Shown here one piece after another: positions 1 to 6,119 of a stretch of 6,119 nt of DNA (the first letter of the stretch is position 1; the number at the start of each line of letters is the position of its first letter). The stretch spans positions 1-6,119 of the forward strand of contig JAGTUW010000084.1 of NCBI GenBank assembly GCA_018224345.1. The letters run 5' to 3'. The notes below the pieces were generated by a model. It was not told where the DNA came from. It ran no database searches and saw only the letters and a program-made list of their open reading frames with translations. Both the position numbers and the translations under genes were made by a program. The stretch is from Bacteroidota bacterium (GTDB lineage Bacteria; Bacteroidota; Ignavibacteria; SZUA-365).

Positions 1-51
1 GGAACACCCATTATCACTCCGATGTTATTTCATCATTACGGAAATACTGGT
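1..51 (+). other. Leader or intergenic stretch before the pump gene
   Basis: No gene is recognisable here. About 39% of these bases are G or C, clearly lower than in the coding sequence that follows, which suggests a leader or the end of an intergenic region. The pump reading frame stays open leftwards to the first base and contains an ATG at 22, but that ATG has no nearby ribosome-binding sequence and the extra ten residues do not resemble the usual RND N-terminus. In a second frame a TGA at 53-55 overlaps the ATG at 52, so an upstream gene could end there. Its last 17 codons do not look like protein from this genome. No convincing -35/-10 pair is visible. Confidence 0.5.
40..44 (+). promoter_or_regulatory. 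Weak ribosome-binding site for the pump gene
   Basis: The purine stretch GGAAA lies seven bases before the ATG at 52. It is weak compared with the AGGAGGT of the next gene. No comparable sequence sits at the right distance before the alternative ATG at 22, so this site supports the start at 52. Confidence 0.4.
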
Positions 52-3000
52 ATGATCGAAAAAACCATTCGTTTCTTTCTTGAAAACAGGGTCGTGACCT
101 TCACGCTTCTCGTCCTGCTGATCGGCTGGGGAATTTCCACCGCGCCGTTTGCGTGGGAGACAGACCTGCTGCCCCGCGATCCGGTACCGGTCGATGCTAT
201 CCCGGATATCGGGGAGAATCAACAGATCGTCTTCACACGGTGGATGGGGCGTTCCCCGCGGGATGTCGAAGACCAGGTGACGTACCCGCTCACCACCGCG
301 CTGCTCGGCATCCCCGGCGTCAAGACCATACGCTCGAATTCCATGTTCGGCTTTTCGAGTATCTATGTGATTTTCGATGACGATATCGAATTCTACTGGT
401 CGCGTTCACGTATTCTCGAAAAACTCGCTTCGCTGCCCGCCAATACCCTGCCCGGAGGCGTGCAACCGCAACTCGGTCCCGACGCCACAGCGCTGGGACA
501 GGTGTACTGGTATACGATAGAGGGACGCGACAGCGAAGGGAAGCCGGTCGGGGGCTGGGACCTGCATGAACTCCGCTCGGTGCAGGATTACTATGTCAAA
601 TATGCCCTCAACAGTGTCGAAGGGGTATCGGAGGTGGCCTCGATCGGGGGACATGTCCGGGAATACCATATCGACGTCGATCCCGACGCAATGAAAACCG
701 CGCAGGTGACGCTGCAGGATATCATGACGGCTGTGCGCAACAGCAATATCGATATCGGGGCAAAAACTCTGGAAGTCAACAGAGTCGAGTATTTCGTCCG
801 CGGACTCGGCTATGTGCGCGGTATAGAGGATATCGAGGAATCCGTCGTGAAGATGCGGGACAATACACCGTTGCGCATCCGTGATGTGGCGCACGTCAGT
901 ATCGGACCCGCGACGCGACGGGGTGCGCTGGACAAAACCGGCGCGGAAGTGGTCGGCGGCGTGGTCGTCGCGCGCTATGGCGACAACCCCCTGGCCGTCA
1001 TCGATCGGGTCAGGGAGAAAATCGCGGATATCGAAGCGGGCCTGCCGGAGAAGGTGCTCGACGACGGCCGGGTCTCCCGGCTGCACATCGTGCCTTTCTA
1101 TGACCGTACGCAACTGATCAAGGAAACACTCGGGACGCTGGAGGAGGCCCTCACCCTGGAAATTCTCATTACCATCATTGTCATCATCGTGATGGTCATC
1201 AATCTCCGGGCCTCGCTGCTGATCTCCCTGCTGCTGCCGGTGGCCGTGCTGATGGTGTTCATCGGAATGAAATACACGGGAGTGGATGCCAACATCGTCG
1301 CGCTCTCGGGTATTGCCATCGCCATTGGCACCATGGTGGATATGGGCATCATTCTCACCGAGAATATCCTCAAGCATCTCGACGAAGCGGCGCCGGGAGA
1401 GGCGCTGATGGAAATCATCGCCAGGGCGGCGACGGAAGTCGGGTCGGCCATCGTCACCGCAGTATCGACGACCATCGTCAGCTTTCTGCCCGTGTTTGCA
1501 CTGCAGGCGGCGGAGGGCAAACTCTTCGCACCGCTGGCCTACACGAAAACCTACGCGCTGATTGCATCTCTGATCATGGCATTGATATTCCTGCCCGCGC
1601 TTGCGCAACTGCTGTACTCGATCCGGCTGCGGCGAAGGGGGAAGTCCGCCGACGCACGCTTCTCCCTCGATATCGCCTATCGTGTCCTGCTTCCGCTGGG
1701 CATCGGTATCGCCCTGCTCCTGTTCTCATACGTGTGGGCGGGCGTGACGCTGCTGTTGCTCGGACTGGGCAACGCGGCAAGGAAATTCCTCGCTTCCGAA
1801 GAGGACAGGTGGCCGCAGTACATCGCACCCGCGGTCGCCGTGTTTTCCGTCGCGTGGTTGCTTGCCTCGGAATGGATGCCCCTGGGTGTGGCGCAGAGTC
1901 TTCCCGTCAACCTGTTGTTCATTCTTCTCATCATCGGTGTGGTGTTGGGAAGCTTCCGCCTGCTTATTCATTATTACACACCGATTCTGCTCTGGTGTCT
2001 GGCGCACCGGCGGACCTTCATCGCAGTCATGTTCGCCCTGTTGCTCTGGGGTGTGCTGGTCTGGCAGGGGATGAACGGGGTCTTCGGCGGTGCGGCGAAT
2101 ACCCTGGCGGGTATCGGTCTCGATCCGCGTTCAACGCGTCCCTGGCAGAACATGGAAGCGCTGTTTCCCGGAACAGGCAAGGAATTCATGCCGGCGCTGG
2201 ATGAGGGCGCCTTCCTGCTCATGCCGACATCCATGCCGCATGCGGGCATGGAGCAGAATCTCGATGTGGTACGCAGACTGGATATGGCTGTGGCCGCGAT
2301 TCCGGAAGTGGAACAGGTGGTCGGCAAACTGGGCCGGGTTGAATCCGCCCTGGACCCCGCGCCCATCTCCATGTATGAGAATGTCATTCTCTACAAACCG
2401 GAATACACTGTCGATGAATACGGCAACCGGCTGCGCTTCCGTGTCGATGACCAGGGACGCTTCATGCGTGATGAAGACGGCAGACTCATTGCCGATGCGA
2501 AGGGCCGCTATCACCGGAACTGGCGCGATCATATACGCAGCGCCGACGATATCTGGGATGAAATCGTCAGTGTCTCGAACATCCCCGGCATGACCTCCGC
2601 CCCGAAACTGCAGCCGATACAGACGCGACTGGTGATGTTGCAGACCGGGATGCGTGCGCCCATGGGTGTCAAGGTGTACGGCCCGGATCTTGCGACGATA
2701 GAGGATTTCGCCCTGCGCCTCGAAGACGAACTCAAGCAAGTGCCGGGGGTGAAAACTTCCGCGGTGTTCGCCGATCGCATTGTCGGCAAACCCTACCTCC
2801 ATGTCGTCTGGGACCGGTCGAAACTCGGCCGCTACGGTCTTACCATCGCAGAGGCACAGCAGTACCTCGAAGCCGCTGTCGGTGGCATGACCCTGAGTAC
2901 GACGGTGGAAGGCCGAGAACGCTATGACATGCGCGTGCGTTATCCGCGTGAACTGCGCGACGACCCGGCCGCTCTCAAACGCATCCTGCTTCCCGCCGCG

Positions 3001-3858
3001 ATGGGTGTGCAGATTCCCCTCGGGGAAGTGGCGACACTGGAATACGAACGTGGTCCGCAGAGCATCAAAAGCGAGGACACCTTCCTCGTCGGCTATGTGA
3101 TCTTCGATATGGAGGCAGGAGGGGCCGAGGTGACCGTGGTCGAGAGAGCGCAGGCGCATTTGCGGGATCTTATCGATGATGGCTCGCTCATCGTTCCGGC
3201 AGGGATTTCCTATGCGTTTGCCGGCAATTACGAAAATCAGGTGCGGGCGGAGAAACGGCTTGGTATTGTTATTCCCGTCTCGCTGCTGATTATTTTTCTC
3301 ATACTTTATCTGCAGTTCCGTTCCGTGCCGACCACATTGTTCATCTTCACCGCCATTGCCGTGGCCTTTGCGGGCGGGTTCATACTCATCTGGTTCTACG
3401 GACAGGCGTGGTTTCTCGATTTCCCGCTGTTCGGTGAATCGCTGCGCGTGCTCTTCAACATCAATCCGGTCAATCTCAGTGTGGCGGTCTGGGTGGGTTT
3501 CATCGCCCTGTTCGGTATCGCCACCGATGACGGTGTGGTCATGGCCACCTATCTGGATCAGAGTTTCAAACGGAATCGTCCGGATACCATCGATGGCATT
3601 CGTGCGGCGGTCGTGGAGGCAGGCAGTCGCCGCGTGCGTCCCTGCCTGATGACCACCGGGACTACGATACTTGCATTGCTGCCGGTGCTGACATCCACCG
3701 GGCGCGGGTCCGACATCATGATTCCCATGGCCATCCCTGCTGTCGGCGGTATGACTATCGCGGTGTTTACGCTTTTCGTTGTGCCGGTCCTCTATTCCTG
3801 GTGGGCGGAACGTACACGGAATGATGCCACGGCACAGCAGGAGGAGGTACAGAAATGA
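52..3858 (+). CDS. cusA: CusA-like heavy-metal RND efflux pump, inner-membrane subunit (probably Cu(I)/Ag(I)), long form
   Basis: Proton-driven inner-membrane pump that exports metal through a tripartite complex. The start at 52 gives 1268 residues beginning MIEKTIRFFLENR, matching the family N-terminus; a start at 22 would add ten residues. Landmarks: TM1 about 14-32; N-terminal periplasmic domain with VDAIPD, QVTYPLTTALLG and LGPDATALG; TM2-6 about 368-522; TM7 about 655-675; second periplasmic domain; TM8-12 about 1069-1250. TM4 reads GIAIAIGTMVDMGIILTEN, with D430 and E437 matching proton-relay D405 and E412 of E. coli CusA. This is the CusA form; CzcA has another Asp before GxxxD. M724, M774 and M862 align with the Cu/Ag-binding M573, M623 and M672, which is the substrate evidence. 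E. coli CusA has 1047 residues; the excess lies mainly in a hydrophobic insertion (about 536-640), a stretch before the first Met (about 678-710), a DxxGR-repeat insertion (about 784-830) and a loop between TM9 and TM10 (about 1117-1140). The family is certain, copper/silver likely; divalent metals are not excluded. Confidence 0.93.
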   Translation: MIEKTIRFFLENRVVTFTLLVLLIGWGISTAPFAWETDLLPRDPVPVDAIPDIGENQQIVFTRWMGRSPRDVEDQVTYPLTTALLGIPGVKTIRSNSMFGFSSIYVIFDDDIEFYWSRSRILEKLASLPANTLPGGVQPQLGPDATALGQVYWYTIEGRDSEGKPVGGWDLHELRSVQDYYVKYALNSVEGVSEVASIGGHVREYHIDVDPDAMKTAQVTLQDIMTAVRNSNIDIGAKTLEVNRVEYFVRGLGYVRGIEDIEESVVKMRDNTPLRIRDVAHVSIGPATRRGALDKTGAEVVGGVVVARYGDNPLAVIDRVREKIADIEAGLPEKVLDDGRVSRLHIVPFYDRTQLIKETLGTLEEALTLEILITIIVIIVMVINLRASLLISLLLPVAVLMVFIGMKYTGVDANIVALSGIAIAIGTMVDMGIILTENILKHLDEAAPGEALMEIIARAATEVGSAIVTAVSTTIVSFLPVFALQAAEGKLFAPLAYTKTYALIASLIMALIFLPALAQLLYSIRLRRRGKSADARFSLDIAYRVLLPLGIGIALLLFSYVWAGVTLLLLGLGNAARKFLASEEDRWPQYIAPAVAVFSVAWLLASEWMPLGVAQSLPVNLLFILLIIGVVLGSFRLLIHYYTPILLWCLAHRRTFIAVMFALLLWGVLVWQGMNGVFGGAANTLAGIGLDPRSTRPWQNMEALFPGTGKEFMPALDEGAFLLMPTSMPHAGMEQNLDVVRRLDMAVAAIPEVEQVVGKLGRVESALDPAPISMYENVILYKPEYTVDEYGNRLRFRVDDQGRFMRDEDGRLIADAKGRYHRNWRDHIRSADDIWDEIVSVSNIPGMTSAPKLQPIQTRLVMLQTGMRAPMGVKVYGPDLATIEDFALRLEDELKQVPGVKTSAVFADRIVGKPYLHVVWDRSKLGRYGLTIAEAQQYLEAAVGGMTLSTTVEGRERYDMRVRYPRELRDDPAALKRILLPAAMGVQIPLGEVATLEYERGPQSIKSEDTFLVGYVIFDMEAGGAEVTVVERAQAHLRDLIDDGSLIVPAGISYAFAGNYENQVRAEKRLGIVIPVSLLIIFLILYLQFRSVPTTLFIFTAIAVAFAGGFILIWFYGQAWFLDFPLFGESLRVLFNINPVNLSVAVWVGFIALFGIATDDGVVMATYLDQSFKRNRPDTIDGIRAAVVEAGSRRVRPCLMTTGTTILALLPVLTSTGRGSDIMIPMAIPAVGGMTIAVFTLFVVPVLYSWWAERTRNDATAQQEEVQK
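2446..2517 (+). repeat. Three tandem DxxGR octapeptide units inside the pump
   Basis: Residues 799-822 of the pump consist of three adjacent eight-residue units: DDQGRFMR, DEDGRLIA and DAKGRYHR. Each has Asp at position 1, Gly-Arg at 4-5 and a large hydrophobic residue at 6. A looser unit beginning DEYGNR (788) precedes them. The similarity is in protein rather than in DNA. The segment sits between M774 and M862, two of the three metal-binding methionines, and has no counterpart in E. coli CusA. The pattern resembles the D-x-x-G-R hairpin of RHS/YD repeats, but no relationship is implied. Confidence 0.7.
3842..3848 (+). promoter_or_regulatory. Strong Shine-Dalgarno for the channel gene
   Basis: AGGAGGT lies six bases before the ATG at 3855, inside the last codons of the pump gene. 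It favours 3855 over the in-frame ATG at 3861, for which the gap would be twelve bases. Together with the ATGA stop/start overlap it points to translational coupling of pump and channel. Confidence 0.85.
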
Positions 3859-5162
3859 CCATGAAATGGAATATCATACTGCCAGTTCTTTTTATCACAT
3901 CCCTCGTTGCGATGCCCATCCGGGCACAACAGGGATCGCAGGCAGAACGGTCTCCGCAGACCGGGCAGAGAAACCGGACCCCTGGGCAGACTCTCGACGG
4001 CTTGCTGGAAGCGGCTCTGGAGCAGAATCCCGCACTCCGTGCGGCCAGGGAGCGCCATGAAGCCGCGCGTTTGCAGGCGCCCCAGGCTGCGGCATTGCCG
4101 GACCTGAACATTGGCGCGGGGATATTCGCCGTTCCCGTCGAAACGCGCCTCGGTCCGCAGCGGGCGACACTTTCATTCTCCCAATCCTTTCCCTGGTTCG
4201 GGACGCTCGGCGCAGAAGAGAACGCCGTGCTCGCACGTGCCCGCCAGGTCGAAGCCGACTATCACGACCAGCGATTGCGCGTGTTCTTCGATATTCGCGA
4301 AACCTGGTACCGCATGTACGTGCTCGAACGCAGTATCGAAAGCAACAACGACCAGCTTGCCTTCCTCCGTACACTGCTGGAGCTGGCTCGTGTCCGCTAC
4401 GAAGGGGGGGACACCGGCTACACCGATGTGCTGCGTCTGGAAATGGAAGTCGAAGAGGTTCTCACACGCGTACGCTCGCTGGAAGATGGTCGCACGGTCT
4501 TGCGCACGAAGCTGTCCCGGGCGACCGGTATGGAAGTGCGGGAGGACTTCGCTTTTCCGCGCAGTCTCGATCCCTTCGCCACGCTGCCGGCTGAGGAAGC
4601 GCTTCGCGATCGCATGCTGCGGAACAACCCGCAACTTCACCGCCTCGAGGAGGAGCGCAGTTACTGGCACTATCGCGGCGTTGCAGCCCGGAGATCGGGA
4701 TATCCGAAGTTTACGCTCGGACTGACCTATATCGCCATCGATCCGAGGACGGATATGCAGGTGGAGGGGAGCGGTCGCGATGCGATCATGCCGCAGGTCG
4801 GTATTTCCGTTCCGCTGTTCGGATCGCGCTATTCTTCCATGGAAGAACAGGCCGTCCGGCAGGAAAACGCCGCGCGGGAATCCGGAACAGACCGGAGCAA
4901 TCTGCTGCTTGTCCGTCTCGAGGAAACCCTGCGCGACCATCGGGACGCAACTCGTCGTCTTGAACTCAACGAACGGCTGCTTGCAATCGCGGAGCAGACG
5001 CGGGATATCGGACTGCAGGAATATGCAGCGGGTATCACTTCCCTCGAAGATCTGCTCGGCATCGAACGCAGTCTGCTTCGCTATGCACTGGACAAAGCAG
5101 AGGCAGAGGCGGATCTCCGCATATCACGTGATTTCATCAAGTATCTGACAGCCGAGGAATAA
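3855..5162 (+). CDS. TolC-family outer-membrane efflux channel (CusC/CzcC-type)
   Basis: Outer-membrane channel of the tripartite pump, expected to form a trimer with a beta-barrel in the outer membrane and an alpha-helical tunnel in the periplasm. The 435 residues are a normal length. Residues 1-24 look like a signal peptide (MTMKWN, hydrophobic core, likely cleavage after IRA). Two outer-membrane efflux protein repeats follow: the first from about 47 (LDGLLEAALEQNPALRAARE), the second from about 247 (EEALRDRMLRNNPQLHRLEE). Each leads into an amphipathic strand ending in similar turns, QSFPWFG (110-116) and ISVPLFG (317-323). Each then has a long coiled-coil-like helical pair with a matching hinge, YEGGDTGYTDVLRLE (182-196) and YAAGITSLEDLLGIE (390-404). 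The protein has no cysteine, so unlike E. coli CusC it is not a lipoprotein. Its start overlaps the pump stop by four bases and the adaptor follows after four, so this channel is presumably dedicated to the pump. The family is certain; the metal role rests on context. Confidence 0.93.
   Translation: MTMKWNIILPVLFITSLVAMPIRAQQGSQAERSPQTGQRNRTPGQTLDGLLEAALEQNPALRAARERHEAARLQAPQAAALPDLNIGAGIFAVPVETRLGPQRATLSFSQSFPWFGTLGAEENAVLARARQVEADYHDQRLRVFFDIRETWYRMYVLERSIESNNDQLAFLRTLLELARVRYEGGDTGYTDVLRLEMEVEEVLTRVRSLEDGRTVLRTKLSRATGMEVREDFAFPRSLDPFATLPAEEALRDRMLRNNPQLHRLEEERSYWHYRGVAARRSGYPKFTLGLTYIAIDPRTDMQVEGSGRDAIMPQVGISVPLFGSRYSSMEEQAVRQENAARESGTDRSNLLLVRLEETLRDHRDATRRLELNERLLAIAEQTRDIGLQEYAAGITSLEDLLGIERSLLRYALDKAEAEADLRISRDFIKYLTAEE
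5154..5158 (+). promoter_or_regulatory. Shine-Dalgarno for the adaptor gene
   Basis: GAGGA lies eight bases before the ATG at 5167, within the last codons of the channel gene. It supports the adaptor start at 5167 and separate ribosome loading on the same transcript. Confidence 0.7.
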
Positions 5163-5166
5163 TATC

Positions 5167-6119
5167 ATGTTAAAAAATCTGAATGCACAATTGAATATAC
5201 GCTCCGTCATTCCCGGCCTGTTGCTTCTTCTCGCCGGACTCTTTCTCGGCTGGCTCTTTTTTGCCGGCGGGGGGAACGGCGCCCATGATCATGCCCATGC
5301 CGCAGATGAAAGCGAAACGATATGGACCTGCTCGATGCATCCGAATGTCCGTCAACCGGAACCGGGGCTCTGCCCGATCTGTGCGATGGACCTGATTCCA
5401 CTCGACGCGGATGCCGGGTCCGACGATCCGTCACTGTTTTTCATGACCGATGAAGCCATCGCAGCCGCGAATATACACACGACGGTGATCGCTCGCGGTA
5501 TGCCGTATCGGGAAATCCGCTTGCCGGGACGCGTGGAGGCGGATGAAACCCGGCGTGTGGAAATCACCGCACGTATCGGCGGACGGATCGAGATGCTGCA
5601 TGTCAATACCACGGGACAGCAGGTGCGCAAGGGCAACAAACTCGCGACCATGTATTCTCCCGAACTCCTTGCCGCGCAAAAGGAATTGCTGGAGGCGGCA
5701 AAAATGCAGGAAAGCAACCCTGCGTATCTCGAAGCAGTGAAAAACAAATTGCGGTATTGGGATTTCACCGATACGCAGATCACAGAGATGCTCGAAAGCG
5801 GGCATGTGCGTGGGACGGTGGATATTCTTGCACCGCAGGGTGGCACGGTCCTCGCGCGGCATGTGACGACCGGTGACTACGTGCGACAGGGACAGGGCAT
5901 GTTCGCCATTGCGGACCTGAGCCGCGTCTGGCTGCAGTTCGATGCCTATGAAAGCGATCTCCCATGGTTGCGTACCGGTATGCCGGTGGAATTCACGCTG
6001 GCCGGACAGGCGGGACAGACGCATCGGGGCAGCATTGCCTTCATCGATCCTGTCATCGATCCGATGTCCCGCGTCGCGCGTGTTCGTGTGGAGATGGCAA
6101 ATCCCACAGGCGCGATCAA
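5167..6119 (+). CDS. cusB: CusB-like periplasmic adaptor with N-terminal heavy-metal-binding domain (partial, 3' end missing)
   Basis: Membrane-fusion (adaptor) subunit linking pump and channel. The first 317 codons are present and no stop is reached. Residues 13-33 form one hydrophobic segment, probably a membrane anchor since there is no lipobox cysteine. A short His cluster follows, HDHAH (40-44). Residues 52-79 form a heavy-metal-binding domain of the type found in copper ATPases and adaptors: WTCSMHP (53-59) and CPICAMDL (69-76), giving C55, M57, H58, C69, C72 and M74 as likely ligands. The adaptor fold starts at about 118 (LPGRVEADE), with the first half of the lipoyl-like domain at 130-162 and a short helical hairpin at about 164-212. 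The second lipoyl half is at 218-250 (ILAPQGGTVLARHVTTGDYV), followed by a beta-barrel from about 252 (SRVWLQFDAYESDLPWL) that is still continuing at the edge. Adaptors of this kind usually exceed 400 residues, so the membrane-proximal end is missing. The N-terminal domain supports copper/silver handling. A C-terminal metal-binding extension cannot be ruled out. Confidence 0.92.
   Translation, partial: MLKNLNAQLNIRSVIPGLLLLLAGLFLGWLFFAGGGNGAHDHAHAADESETIWTCSMHPNVRQPEPGLCPICAMDLIPLDADAGSDDPSLFFMTDEAIAAANIHTTVIARGMPYREIRLPGRVEADETRRVEITARIGGRIEMLHVNTTGQQVRKGNKLATMYSPELLAAQKELLEAAKMQESNPAYLEAVKNKLRYWDFTDTQITEMLESGHVRGTVDILAPQGGTVLARHVTTGDYVRQGQGMFAIADLSRVWLQFDAYESDLPWLRTGMPVEFTLAGQAGQTHRGSIAFIDPVIDPMSRVARVRVEMANPTGAI

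Noticed and set aside
22..51. Upstream ATG at 22 as the pump start
   Set aside because: It has no ribosome-binding sequence at the right distance, and the added residues (MLFHHYGNTG) do not fit the family N-terminus, which normally begins with M-I-E or similar directly before TM1.
406..1608. Long open frame of 400 codons on the minus strand within the pump gene
   Set aside because: It lies opposite a certain RND pump gene. Its translation is a low-complexity His/Asp/Arg-rich string with no family resemblance, as expected for the antisense of a G+C-rich gene.
2131..3159. Open frame of 342 codons on the minus strand
   Set aside because: This is also antisense to conserved pump sequence, with no recognisable domain and no ribosome-binding site of note.
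4404..4410. Run of seven G in the channel gene, a possible slippage or phase-variation site
   Set aside because: The frame is intact across it (Glu-Gly-Gly-Asp in the conserved hinge), the run is short, and nothing else suggests phase variation. It is at most a place to check for a sequencing error.
205..5009. GATATC occurs about ten times, against about one expected by composition
   Set aside because: All copies lie inside coding sequence and many encode Asp-Ile in the same frame (GAT ATC), so dipeptide and codon choice explain most of them. Spacing is irregular and there is no sign of a regulatory role.
5269..5274. Run of six G with flanking GCCG/CGGC in the adaptor gene, looked at as a hairpin
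   Set aside because: The arms are only about four bases long and the run encodes the glycine linker after the membrane anchor. There is no following T tract or other terminator feature.

Overview
The window holds one tightly packed plus-strand operon segment encoding a complete three-part heavy-metal efflux pump of the RND type, most like the copper/silver exporter CusABC. Gene order is inner-membrane pump (CusA-like), outer-membrane channel (TolC/CusC family), then periplasmic adaptor (CusB-like), which runs off the right edge. I see no RNA gene, mobile element, CRISPR array or terminator, and no convincing promoter.

Layout: bases 1-51 are a relatively A+T-rich leader with no recognisable gene. 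The pump gene starts most plausibly at 52 and ends at 3858. Its stop overlaps the start of the channel gene in an ATGA (3855-3858). The channel gene ends at 5162, and the adaptor starts four bases later, at 5167, remaining open to the last base (6119). Good Shine-Dalgarno sequences precede genes two and three. The spacing argues for one transcript and coupled translation.

How they work together: the pump should take up Cu(I)/Ag(I) from the periplasm or membrane using the proton gradient. The adaptor carries an N-terminal His cluster and a Cys/His/Met heavy-metal-binding domain, so it can capture metal and bridge pump and channel. The channel spans the outer membrane. The three periplasmic methionines that bind Cu/Ag in E. 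coli CusA are all present (M724, M774, M862, numbered from the start at 52), which is the best evidence for the substrate. The pump is about 220 residues longer than E. coli CusA because of several insertions, including a hydrophobic block and three tandem DxxGR octapeptides.

Organism: a Gram-negative bacterium with G+C in the high fifties per cent by eye. The long CusA form, the adaptor with an N-terminal heavy-metal-binding domain and the A-C-B order would fit the Bacteroidota/Chlorobiota/Rhodothermota neighbourhood. The clear Shine-Dalgarno sites argue against typical Bacteroidia. This placement is an inference of low confidence.

Nothing here looks like an undescribed system. The points worth a second look are details inside the pump (insertions, partial loss of the methionine relay, a Cys where E. 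coli has the relay Lys) and the adaptor's N-terminus.
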